The notes below the pieces were generated by a model that saw only the letters and a list, made by a program, of their open reading frames with translations, was not told where the DNA came from and made no database searches. Below, piece after piece: positions 24,484 through 35,200 of a stretch of DNA of 64,000 nucleotides. This DNA is from Gnetum montanum. Its lineage: Eukaryota; Streptophyta; Gnetopsida; Gnetales; Gnetaceae. How positions within the stretch are numbered: the first letter of the stretch is position 1; every line of letters starts with the position of its first letter. Made by a program: the position numbers and the translations under genes. The DNA is taken from the NCBI GenBank assembly GCA_015680685.1, contig MNCI01017497.1, positions 1,102,737 to 1,166,736 of the forward strand, given 5' to 3'.

Positions 24484-24874
24484 GAAAACATCCAACAAAT
24501 TTTAAATCACTGGAATACAATTTATATCTTCCTTAAGCTCATCATGCACTTAAATCTTGTAACACATGTGACCTTGTTTGATCAACTATTATAACTTCTT
24601 AGTTATTACTAAGTTAAACTTAATCGATATCTTACTTATTTGGATTATGAATTCTTTTCCACTTGTGGATAAAAGTGAAATAGTCTTATTATTATAATTC
24701 AAACATTCTTCATATTGATCCAACTAATCCATCCCAAGAATCACATCATATTCTCAAAGTCCTAGCATCATGATATCATCGTAGCAGTTATATCCTTGTA
24801 TCATCACTTTAGTTAAAGATAACATCTTAGTAGTCATAATACTAAGGAAGTTCCCTATCTAAACCACTACAAAA
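24484..24874 (-). pseudogene. Chromovirus H: protease end and start of RT
   Basis: The minus strand reads GYNCYDDIMMLGL, then YDVILGMD.LDQYEECLNYNNKTI (the retroviral-like protease 'D-x-ILGMDWL' block) and QGHMCYKI.VHDELKED, NLLDVF (the spacer that precedes RT in Tekay/Del elements). It breaks at copia LTR G on one side and at element I on the other. Confidence 0.75.
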
Positions 24875-24879
24875 GAGTT
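24875..24879. repeat. Target-site duplication GAGTT, left copy
   Basis: GAGTT at 24875-24879 is repeated exactly at 43047-43051, each copy directly outside the LTR ends (TG at 24880, CA ending at 43046). Confidence 0.9.
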
Positions 24880-26342
24880 TGTGGCGACCGAAAATGTTGG
24901 TGGCGGGAAACACCGAGAGGTTGCTGGGCCAACAGTTTAACCCCAGATTCGTGTGAGGGCCGTGCTGGATAAAATGGACAAAGGCACCCTGAATGGTCTA
25001 GTCGATCAGATAGGGACTTAATCGGTGTGACTTAACCTTACGTGAACGTTGTTTTGATTGTGAAATACATGAGGTAAAACTAATAATAAATAAATGTGGG
25101 AACGAAGGAAACAATGCCAAAAAATGATAACAATAAAGAAATAATTAGAATGAACTCAAGTAAGAAAATGCACCACCTCAAGGTCGAGGGTTTAATTCTT
25201 TACCTTGTTTGAGAGATGTGCAACAAGTTATACAATGCCAAAGGCACATAAAGAATTCAAGGGTAATTACAATGCTCAGAATGTGCCAACTATGCTCTTG
25301 AATGCGAACTTAGAAGCCAACGCAAGATAGTTAATGTAAAAAGGCAACTGTGAAAATGCCAACATGAAGGTTCTAATGCCAAAAATGCCAACCCAAAGTT
25401 CGCAACCCTTTGAGCATTGCTCATCAGGGTATTTATAGGACCAGGAGCAGGCGAGAAATGAGGCCTAGATGCCATGTGTCCTAGACCCCATGAGATGCTG
25501 ACGTGCCCATACTATGTAAATGTGCAAAATCGGTCATGAACTTGCTACGCTGCAACCATGTTATCGAAACTAGAGATGATGGAATTAGGTGTGCCAACAA
25601 TGCAAGCGCGAAATGAAGCACATTGAAGTAGTGTAGGTGCTTGCTATGCTGTGCTACATCGATGTAGCGTAACTACTTGCTACGCTATGTACCATAACAC
25701 AACGTAGCCACTGGTTTCAATAGAAAATTTGTGTTGGAGTCATTAGCTTTTGCTGAAAGTCTTGGTGCACGCCAGGCTAACCTTTGGAGTATTTTTATTG
25801 ATGTGCATATTTGCTACGCTATGTTACGCTACATAGCGTAGCAACCAATGTAACTTGCATTTCTGTCAAAACTGTAGGGTTTCATAAGAAAACTTTGCTT
25901 GCTTTGCCCTTGCTATGCTATATAGTGTAGCATAGCGTAGCACCTTGTGTTGGCTGAATTTTGACTTTGGCTTACGTGAACATCTTGCCAAACTTGTATT
26001 CGAACACTTGATTGATTTTTTGAATGGTTTCTACGCTGCGCAACATAGCAGAATTCTCCACTAGAAAACTTGCTAAACTATTTTTTCCATCCTAAACACC
26101 GTCGACAATTCCTAGTTCAATTTCTGAGTAGACTAACAGCCGGGTGAATTGTGCAGGTGGGCAGGCCGGAGAGTCCATCGGGCTTGTCAACTTTGGAGGT
26201 AGAAAACTTGCTGAATTGAACAGTCTAACCTTAGTGCCTACACTTCCTACCAAACTATCATGAGGCTACACTTGTGGAAATGTTTGCCTTGGTTCCAAGA
26301 CCCTGGTGAAGCAAGAGTGCCTTGAAATTTTATGGTGTTTCA
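24880..26342 (-). repeat. Element I 3' LTR
   Basis: The left LTR aligns with 41546-43046 along its whole length. It keeps TATAAATA (minus strand; TATTTATA at 25430-25437). Upstream in the minus direction (25510-26050) are repeated palindromic GCTACGCTA/TAGCGTAGC words. Confidence 0.9.
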
Positions 26343-26357
26343 TTGGCCCCTCTTTGT
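26343..26357 (-). other. Polypurine tract of element I
   Basis: The minus strand reads GACAAAGAGGGGCCAA directly before the LTR start, a standard plus-strand primer. Confidence 0.75.
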
Positions 26358-27660
26358 CGACGTCTGGAGGACGGGCCCGACACCCACAAAGAATATGAAA
26401 CACCATGAAAGACAAAACACTAACATCACTCTTTAGTAGTTGTCCAGATGTCGCTTAGCTATGCTTGAGAGTACTAGGATAGTCATGTAGGGAAAGGGGG
26501 AAGTGTGGATCTGCGGGAATAGTTCTAGGAAGGGAAAGATGTAGCATAGTGTGGTCCATCATCGGAGTGCTTATAAGGGAATTGATATGCATGGGTATCT
26601 TTCTTTTGCAGGCATTTGACCTACCGTCGAAATTCTTGGAGATGGTCATTGTGAAATAGCTGATGTGCTGTTTGTTTTGGGCACACATTTTGTTGGTGAG
26701 CTTTTGCTCTTTTACGCTCTTCTTTTGATGTCTTGCCATTTTCATTTGCAAACAACCTTGTTGTAGAACATGTGTTTTCTCCCTAGGATGAGTTGCATTA
26801 CATCCACATGGGGCTTTGACCTGCCTATAGATGCTTCCAATGCAGCGAGTTGCGTTATGCGCGTCATGGAATTTGCGGTTGAGCATATGGGAGGGATTTA
26901 CAGGCATCGAGAGAATTCGTAAAAGAGGTGTGAGAAGGAGAATTGAACTCCCAAGTAGCCAAGCTAGTCAAGACGACCACATTGGAAAGATGTAGTGTCC
27001 TGCCATCTTGGCGAAATGCACCTTTGACCGATGCCCCTCCGGAAGGTACCTTGCAAACACAATAGAGAGCAAACCAGAAGAAACAACCATCAAGTAAAAT
27101 GAAGGCAAAGGTCTTGCTTGCTTTGGACACTACTGGAACAATGGACGTTCTTGCTGAGGCATTCAACGTCCAAACCAGAAAGGCTAGCAGTGGTTCTAGT
27201 AGCATCAACATGGAGGAGTTGGCACCGAGGCGGCTAGGAATTGTCATGATGTAGGTGCTCAGGAGTTCATGCCCAAGGCAAACATTATGCAGTTCAGTTG
27301 TAAGGTGAGATTCCTAATAGCTGAATGTCTTTTGGGCATGGGTGATGGCGGGGGCTGGAGGGTAGCAACTTTGTGGCTGGCCCACAATAGTGCTGGGACT
27401 CCAGCATCAAGTGCTGACCACGGAAGCTACTGCTAGGGTGACGGGCCATGGCAACGGTAGCTCCATAAGGTTAGCAAGATGTCAAATGACATCTCTGAAG
27501 GATCAGCAAGATTCCAAGGGCAATGGCATTGCACATATTCCAGAGGGTGTTTTCTTGGCTTCGTGAATTGCATTCTGGAATTGCAACGTCTCACCCCGTG
27601 TCGGCACTGTGCACACTCGCTTGTTTGAATGGTCATGGATGCATGCTGAGGACGTTGTGC
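26358..27660. other. Post-integrase region of element I, no confident gene
   Basis: Open stretches exist on the minus strand (26455-26907, 26864-27247), but they show no domain and are compatible with chance. This region is more GC-rich than the neighbouring LTR. Confidence 0.4.
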
Positions 27661-27669
27661 CGCAAACCC

Positions 27670-28074
27670 AGTTTAAGGTCTTGGTAGAGCATGGTGTGCT
27701 AGTTTAAGGTCCTAGAAGACCATGGTGTGCTAGTCTAAGGTCCCAGCAGACCGCTGTGCTGGTTTAAGGTCCTAGCAGATCGCTGTGCTAGTTTATCGTC
27801 GTAGCGGATGGTGGATGGGCTAGTTTGAGGTAGTAGTGGACTACCTGTGCTAGTTTTACGTAATAGCAGACAAGCTTTACCAGTTTTATGTCATGGTGGT
27901 GCCAGTTTATAGTCATAGTGGACTATCTATGCCAGTTTATAGTCATAGTGGACTATCTTTGCTAGTTTTATGTCGTAGCAGATGTGCTGTGTGAGTTTTA
28001 CATCATAGTGGACATGCTTTGCTAGTTTTGCATCGTAGCAGACGTGCTTTGCCAGTTTTACATCGTAGCGGATG
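27670..28074. repeat. Tandem array 1 of element I
   Basis: About 14 diverged units of roughly 24-40 bp, each beginning GCTAGTTTAAGGTC or GCCAGTTTTAYGTC and ending TAGCAGAC or TAGTGGAC. It lies between the integrase end and the post-integrase region. Its core resembles that of arrays at 31681-32017 and 37045-37425. Confidence 0.85.
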
Positions 28075-28089
28075 ATTTTCTTACCTTAC

Positions 28090-29467
28090 TCATGCATCAA
28101 ATGTAATACAGCTTGAGATATGAATGATTCACAGGATTTGCGAACTCTTTGCCATTCATGTTTGCCAACTTGAAGGCCCCATTCCTGTAGGCTTTTGTGA
28201 TCATGAATGGACCTTTGCAGTTTGCTAAGAATTTGTTCACATGTTCATGGATAGCCTTGAGAACAAGGTCTCCCTTTTTTACTGGCTGTTGTTGTGGGTT
28301 TGCATGATGTTTCCACCATTGCCTATCTTGATATCGCTCGATGCGGCCAAGTGTTTATGCACACTCCTCCTCTATGGAGTCGAGGTCAATGATCCTCGAC
28401 TCATTATTCTGTTCTTCACTCACAATGTTTGACGGGATCATTTGAAGTGATGGTACCTGTAGGTCAAGAGGCAACACTGCTTCATATCCATAAACAAGAC
28501 TGTAAGGAGTTTTACCTGTTACCATCCTGCATGTTGTTTTGTAAGCCCATAACACATAGAGGATTTGCTTGTGCCATTGCCTCTTGCTGTTTCTAAGCAT
28601 TTTCTTGAGAAAGTTGATGATGGCTTTGTTCGTAGCTTCTGCCTGTCTGTTTTCCTGCGGGTAGTAAGGCAAGGAAAAGGATTGCTTAATGTCAAGGTTG
28701 TTGCAAAAGGCTTTGGTTTCTGCACTACTAAATTGTGGCCCATTGTCTGTCACAATAGTCATGGGAAGCCCAAACCTTGTCACTATGTTATCCAATATAA
28801 AGTGGCAAACTTGCTGAGATGTAGTCTTCCTAAGGGGGATAGCCTCTGCCCACTTTGTAAAGTACTCAGTGGCGATGATGATGAAGCTATGGCCTGCGAA
28901 AGACTTAGGCATGATAGGTCCTACAATGTCTAGTCCCCATCGTTGGAATGGCCACGTGATGTGCATCAGGTGCAACTTGGTAGGTGAAACGTGTATAAGA
29001 TTTACGTATCATTGGCACATGTCACATGTCTTAACTTTGGCAAGGAAATCTCGTTCCATGTGAGTCTAGTAGTACCCTAGGCATTTGATTTTTGCTTCCA
29101 TGGTCCTAGGTGCTATGTGTCCACCACATAGTCCCTCGTGTACCTCATTAATGACCTTCTGCGCTTGTTCCTCATTTACGCATGCCAGCAATATCCCATC
29201 AAAGGAGCGTTTGCATAAAGTGTTATCTCCCATAATTACATATATCCAAGCACGCTTGCGGATTGCATCCTTTTGGGTAGATGTCAATCTACATGGGGGT
29301 TCGCCATGTTGTAGATAGGCTTTAATGTTGGCGTACCACTCTTGGGTATCCGCAGTGCTTACAGAGGCGATGTGTATCACTTGAGTGATAGGCTCTATAC
29401 ATTTGGTTATTGAAGTAGGAAAACTTACAAACATGTGTGGTGGCACATTTAATGCTAGGGTAGCCAA
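28090..29467 (-). pseudogene. Element I integrase
   Basis: The N-terminal zinc domain (INEVHEGLCGGH, LGYY, then CDMC) occupies 29180-29000. The catalytic core lies in a 206-codon open frame (28975-28355) with D (WGLDIVGP), D (VTDNGPQF) and E (PQENRQAEATNKAI). The C-terminal domain (KKGDLVLKAIHEHV, CKGPFMITKAYRNGAFKLANMNG) continues to about 28100. Only a few stops are present (a Trp-to-stop near 29070 and one between core and tail), so it is the best preserved part of this element. It would insert the cDNA. Confidence 0.9.
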
Positions 29468-29872
29468 GCCATCTGCTATTGTGTGGCACGTGTTGAATGT
29501 CCATTGTTGTAAACTGTTTAAGAAAAATTTTGGCTAGGTCGCAATAGGGTTGTAGATGGGTAGCTTTGTAGGCATAGACCTCAGTAATTTGATTGACAAC
29601 AAGTTGTGAATTGCTAGGTGTTGAATTTTTAATGCTCGAGCTGCTAAGAAGCCCCTGAGGAGTCCTTCGTACTCTACCACGTTGTTCATACAAAGGAACG
29701 CCAACCGATAAGGAAATGGTTGAATGTCCCTTGAGGGGAATCTAATGATGGTAGCTACACTACCACCTCGCGTAGTCGAGGCACCGTCAAAATGCAAAGT
29801 AGCCTCTAAATGTAATGGGACACAGGTGATAGTGCTAACATGCTCGTTAGGGAATGGTTGCCGGATCGTCAA
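29430..29872 (-). pseudogene. Element I second RNase H (archaeal-type)
   Basis: It starts LHFDGASTTRGG and continues with NNVVEYEGLLRGFLAA and, after a frameshift, SQLVVNQITEVYAYK and IQHVPHN. This is the additional RNase H fold placed between the ordinary RNase H and integrase in Tat-lineage elements. The catalytic Asp and Glu positions are kept. It would help remove RNA primers during reverse transcription. Confidence 0.8.
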
Positions 29873-30071
29873 CAGGTGAGGTCGTAAGTTGCGTAGCTAT
29901 GGCTTGACCTTTTATCGATGATTGGGTCACATAATGCAAATTGAATTCTGTGGTTATGGCTTTCCATCGGGCTATCCTGCTGCTTTTGTATAGATTGTTC
30001 ATGATAGCTAGGAGGACATTACTTTTGCATACGATGTTAACTTTGCTACAAAATAGATAATGCCTCCACTT

Positions 30072-31545
30072 TTATAATGCAAACACTAGGATGAGGCAAT
30101 TTCTTTCCACCTCATTATACTTCGCCTCGTATGCTATCAATGAATGACTCATGTAATACATTGGAATCACAGAGCCATCATCTCTTCTCTGACATAACAG
30201 TGTCGCGATAGACGTGTCTAAGGTGGCAAGGTAGATGTAGAAAGGCTTATCCTTCTGCTGTGGGTAAACAGTTGGAAGGTATAAAAGCTCTTTCTTCAGA
30301 TCATCAAAGGCTTGCTGGCATTGTGTTGTCCATTCAAAGTTAACCCCTTTCTTTAGTAAGTGTTGCATGGGGTGTAACTTGTCAGTCAACTTTGCTACAA
30401 ACTTTCTAATGAACTGTACCCTACCTTGCAACCCACATAATTCTTTAATGTTTGTAGGGGGTGCCAGGTTAACAATGACTTTAACTTTGTCAAGGTCCAC
30501 TCATATTCCAGCCTCCAATACTACAAACCCTAACATGCGTCTGGTTCTTACCCCGAAGACACACGTTTTTGGATTGAGGCGTAAGTCATGCATCTGGCAA
30601 CATTTGAGGACTAAACCTAGATCATTGGGATGGTCAGCAACCTCTTTGGATTTGACTGCTATGTCATCCACATAGTTGTTTAGTATTTCTAGGATGTAGT
30701 CACTAAGGATGTATGTCATGGCTCTTTGGTAGGTTGCTTCGGCATTTTTGAGCCCAAAGGACATCATAGTGTAACAAAAAGTACCCCATGGGGTCATGAA
30801 AGTGGTTGTTAACTAACGCTCTTGGTTGATACGAATTTGGTTGTAGCTGGAGAAAATGTCCATGAAGGATAATAGAGCGTGACTAGCCGTAGTGTCAATG
30901 AGTTGATCAATACTCAGCAATGGAAAGTCATCCTTGATTGTTGCTTTGTTCAGATCCTGGAAGTCTATACAGATTCGTATCCCTCCCATTTTCTTAGACA
31001 CTACAATGATGTTCGACATCCATTCTAAGTAATCAACTGCTTGGATGAAACCAGCCTGATGCAGCTTAGTGATTTCATTGCATACGGCCAGTGCGATCTC
31101 TGGTTTAGTCTTGTGAGCCTTTTGTTCAACTACCTTCACACGCAGGTCTAAGATAATGTTGTGCTGTATAAGCCTCGGATCTAAGCCCAGCATGTCGTTA
31201 TATGACCATGTGAATACCTTAATGTTATCTTGGAGGATCTTGGATACATCTTTATGCATTTATGAATCTAGGAGGGAGCTAAGTTTTAACATTTTTATTT
31301 TCCCTTGGATGTAGTCACAGGCGTTTCAATGAGAGGATCCTTAGTTACATCCTCGACCTCTAAATCTAAGGCTTAGACTAGGTGTTCGGGCCAGTTTGGG
31401 GATGTTTCTAAGGATGCAATAGTGCTATCAGCAGATGATTCCCAGTCTATTGACTCTGGGTTCAATTGTCTTGTAAGCTTGCAATGTGGGCCTGTCAAGG
31501 CTAGAGGTGAAGTCAAATCATGATGCATGACCATTCTTGCTCAAC
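30072..31545 (-). pseudogene. Element I reverse transcriptase and first RNase H
   Basis: Three adjacent open frames: 31259-30813 (WMSNIIVVSKKMGGIRICID, DDFPLLSIDQLID, FMDIFSSYNQIRI), 30797-30501 (MMSFGLKNAEATYQRAM, NNYVDDIAVKS with the catalytic YVDD box intact) and 30500-30072 (connection and RNase H: VQFIRKFVAKLTDKLHPM, VNFEWTTQCQQAFDDLK, KYNEVERNCLILVFAL). They are separated only by single stops. Upstream coding sequence can be followed to 31545 (LTGPHCKLTRQLNPESIDWE), where it stops at a possible splice acceptor. Confidence 0.9.
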
Positions 31546-31565
31546 CTGCCACAATAAGATAAAAG
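31546..31565 (-). promoter_or_regulatory. Possible 3' splice site upstream of RT in element I
   Basis: The minus strand reads TTTTATCTTATTGTGGCAG at the exact point where coding sequence begins. In Ogre elements an intron is known to separate protease from RT. A matching donor after the protease (below 37564) was not convincingly identified. Confidence 0.35.
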
Positions 31566-31680
31566 CAGAGTCAAGTGATACCTGTCTGTAGAAATGGTGT
31601 ATAGTAAACATTTGGAAAGCTATAATGAGAGGTGAAATGATTAAAAGAATTATCAACTATGATACAAAGTTCGTAAACTA

Positions 31681-32017
31681 CCAGTTTAAGGTCATAGCAG
31701 ACCGCCTGGATGAAAAATTGTATTTTAACACTGCTAGTTTAAGGTCTTTGCGGACCACTAACGGGTTAGATTTGTAAGTTAAAAGTATTAGTTTAAGATC
31801 TTTGCGGAGTGCTAACAAGTTATGTTTGTAAGTCAAAAGTATTAGTTTAAGGTCTTTACGGACTGCTAACTTGATCAAAACTGTGAGTCAAAACTACTAG
31901 TTTAAGGTCTTTGTAGACTATTAATGGGTTATTCTTGCAAAGGTAAGTGGCTATTAGTTTAAGGTCTTTGCAGACCGTTAACGAGTTATTTTTGCAAAGG
32001 TAAGTGACTAGTTAAGG
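31681..32017. repeat. Tandem array 2 of element I
   Basis: Six units of about 54-58 bp plus a partial one. Each begins TAGTTTAAGGTCTTTGCGGAC, followed by a variable 'CTAACgGGTTA..TTTGTAAG' tail. It lies immediately upstream of the promoter of the antisense gene. Confidence 0.9.
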
Positions 32018-32092
32018 TGGGACAAAATTTTCGGTTAGGCCCACCTACCATGATGCAAATAGTGCTGCTATGCTATGGTAGGAGTGCTATAC

Positions 32093-32162
32093 TATATAAA
32101 GCATCCCACATTAATTGGGGTGTGAAATGGCAAGTTCCTTTTTATTGCGGTGGCTATAAATA
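32093..32162 (+). promoter_or_regulatory. Candidate promoter of the antisense gene
   Basis: Two TATA boxes on the + strand: TATATAAA (32093-32100) and TATAAATA (32155-32162, in the strong context GGCTATAAATAGAGG). Short palindromic GCTATGCTA words precede them. A start about 30 nt after the second box would give a leader of roughly 100 nt before ATG 32294. Confidence 0.55.
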
Positions 32163-32293
32163 GAGGTTTACCCCTGGTAAACTTGTCATTTTCATTGTAA
32201 GCATAGAACTCACACCCAGAGCGTAGAGCGGTTGTATTGACAAAAAGCAAAGCAATTTGGCATAGTGACTAAGTGAAAAAAACTGCAACTGAG

Positions 32294-35200
32294 ATGATGA
32301 CACCAAAAAGAGAACGCAAACACCTAGCGCTCGTCAAGGTGGATGAGGTGAAAGACACCCTGGGGCATCTGTTGCAAGCGCGTGTCATGGTACGAGAGGA
32401 GACTCCTTCAACCCGGTAAGCTGCTACACTACCTTTGTTTTCCTTGTTGCTGTTGTTGTCTTTGCTCTTCTTTTTTGGTTTTTGTTTTAAAAATCCATGT
32501 CTTCTGTCACCGTTTTGGTTATCGTTTTGGCCATTACACCACCGCTGTTGCCGATTTGACCGCGATGGGTGTACGGACGCTACGCTAAGGTTGCATGCAG
32601 GATTGCCCAGACCAGCATCGCTGTGACTGCTTCGCCACAGAGGTTTAGGTGATTCTAGCAACTTAACATGAAAATAGCACAATGTATGACTCTCAGGAGT
32701 GTTTGTCCATGTGCAAGATTTGACAGTGTTACACATGTCTAACATAGCGTAGCGCGAATCGTTTTGTACGTCAGGATTTGTTGAGATGACTGTAGCGTAT
32801 TAAATTCTTTCTTTTTTAAAATTTGTACTTAATTTTTTTTATTGCCACACTAGGTTGATGTGTTGTGAGACCTCTTGGTCAATGCATCGGTGGTATCGTG
32901 TTGTTACGCTATCGTCCTTATGGTTCTGCTACGCTATATGCAAGACAAGAGTTACACTATGCTATTTGCAAATGGCTAATCCTACTAAGCTACATGCCTA
33001 TTCTACTCGAACATAATGTTAATGTTTGCCATTGTGTTGTGCAGGGTGATGTTAAGACCCATCTTGATTGTCTTAGAAATTATACGGATTTTGTACTCCC
33101 TAAGTGAACCGGTGGCCAACGTTCCTTTGCCCCATGCGTGTGAGGAGTGGTAGGTGGTCTGGTTTCGGGAAGGCGCATGGAACTTCCTACAATTTCTCCT
33201 ACATCACTTCAGTGTAATCATTTGGTCACACTTATTGACGGAGGTAGCAACTGCGATTACAGAAACCCTATTGCCTGGGGCAAATGAGGGTATTCTGAGA
33301 TTTATGACCGATGGGGCAATCAGGGGCAAGCAGGCAGGAGGATCTAGTCAACTCCCAAAAAGCTTAAGGCATTTGACTTGGATTTGGGAAATTCCCAAAT
33401 ATAATTGCTACCACCTGTACAACACGTTGTTCATTGCTTGTCACATGGGAACCTATTTTCAAAACCCACCAGGAACCTTTTATTGTTCCGGCGGGTGAGT
33501 TCTATAAATGTATTCTGCTACATTATGCGATGCATGCTACACTAGGAAAAAAAATGTTAACAGTGTATGTGCTCTTCTTGTTACCAGGTTTTACATCAAT
33601 AAGAGTGGGCTTTACAGTGATACTAATGCCTTGGCCTTGGCATAAATGGCGCTACCGGAGTTTTCCGTCGTTGAGAATATGCACATCGACATGATAGGCT
33701 AATGCGGGGTTGAATACAAAACCTATCCAACTAGGTACTCCCAGTTTTACAATAGGTGTAAGGAGTTTGGTTGGTTGGATGGGGATTGGGCATCCCTTAG
33801 GCCGATCACCATTGAAGACGTGTTGGTGGATCTTCCACCGTTCCCGTCATCGTTCAAACTTGGTACGCTAGACTGTGAGTTTATGTTTGCATGTTCGAGT
33901 GTTTTTCCTATTTTTCTGCTATTTTTGTTTTGTTTTGCTTTTTACGTTTTATTTTTTGTAAATTGCTACTGGGGTGAAGAAATCCCAGGAAGTGACGGTG
34001 ATCACCTCTAGGCATAACGAGGTTAACATTTATTTCAAGTATGGGGAGGTAGACAAGACTTAACGCTGGCTTTGCAACGGGGCCCCAGAATCACTCACCA
34101 ACAACCTTCGGGACGCTGAGCTCATGGAATTGTTCTTGGCCATGAACCTAAGCATCTTCGCTACTAAGGTGCTTGCCCTAGCCGACTCCTTTTCCAAGAT
34201 AGCAGATCGCTTCCGCACACGTGTCCATGGTGTGCTAGGAGCAGCGAAAGGGTGAAAGGGGATCCCTATTGAAGCATCTACGCTGAGAGTGGCCAAAACG
34301 GTTTACCCCATCTTTTGTGCCCATGCTTTCCCCAAACTACTCTCCCAAGGAAACATCATTGGGATTGAACAAGCTTGGGTAATGAGAGAGGTCAGGGAAG
34401 AGGGGGCTTGTTAAAATTGGGCCAAACATATTTGCAAAGGTCTGCAGGTTGAAATGGTCAAGCTTCATAAGAAGCCTGAATCCCATTTCAATGTGCATCA
34501 TGCCTTCTTTGTAGCTTGCTTGCAGCGCTTTGCGGAATTCTTGGTAGTCCGTGAGAATAGAGTTTGGGTGATGTAAAATCATAACCAGATTTCCAAACCA
34601 TGGATTTGCCAAGTCTTCCACACCACCCGAGCCCAGGATCCCCCAAAAACTATTGGGGAGTGATTTCCAATGACAACCAGGGATTGGGTGGCGCGCAGCT
34701 TCTACGACCAGGATAGTGTAGGAGAGGCGCCCCCTGCTACTATAGGTAGCGTATCATAGGAGAAACATCTCATTGCAGAGATAGTGGCCACCAAGTTGCA
34801 GCGAAAAAGGTCTCGTTCGGTTGAGAAGCCTCCTCGTATAGATGAAGAAGAGGGGTAGAAGCTGCGGTTCAAGCTCCATAGAATACAACCTCCCATTGGT
34901 AAATGCTTTTTCTATTTTTATTTGCTATCGTGTTTGTTTGGTGAATTCCTGCTACGCTATGCTAGCTAGGTAGTGTAGCATCTGTCTTAAATTAGTATGC
35001 TTTTGCCTAATGTAACTACACTTTATTAGTAGAGGAAGATGAGGGAGAGGAAGAAGGAGAAGAGGTGATGGTCCCCAAAACAGGGGCGACTAATAAAGAT
35101 GTGGGGGCCCCAGCCATAGAGGAAAGGGCCCTGGTTAAGAAAGAAGGGGCTCTAGCCACAAAGGAAGGGGCTCCCGTCAATGAGGAAAATGCTTATCCTA

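Noticed and set aside
27670-28074. CRISPR-like repeat-spacer array
   Set aside because: Units diverge, spacers are not unique fixed-length sequences, and the setting is a plant retrotransposon.
28565-29318. Plus-strand frames opposite the integrase of element I
   Set aside because: The minus strand carries all integrase motifs; the plus frames are shadows.
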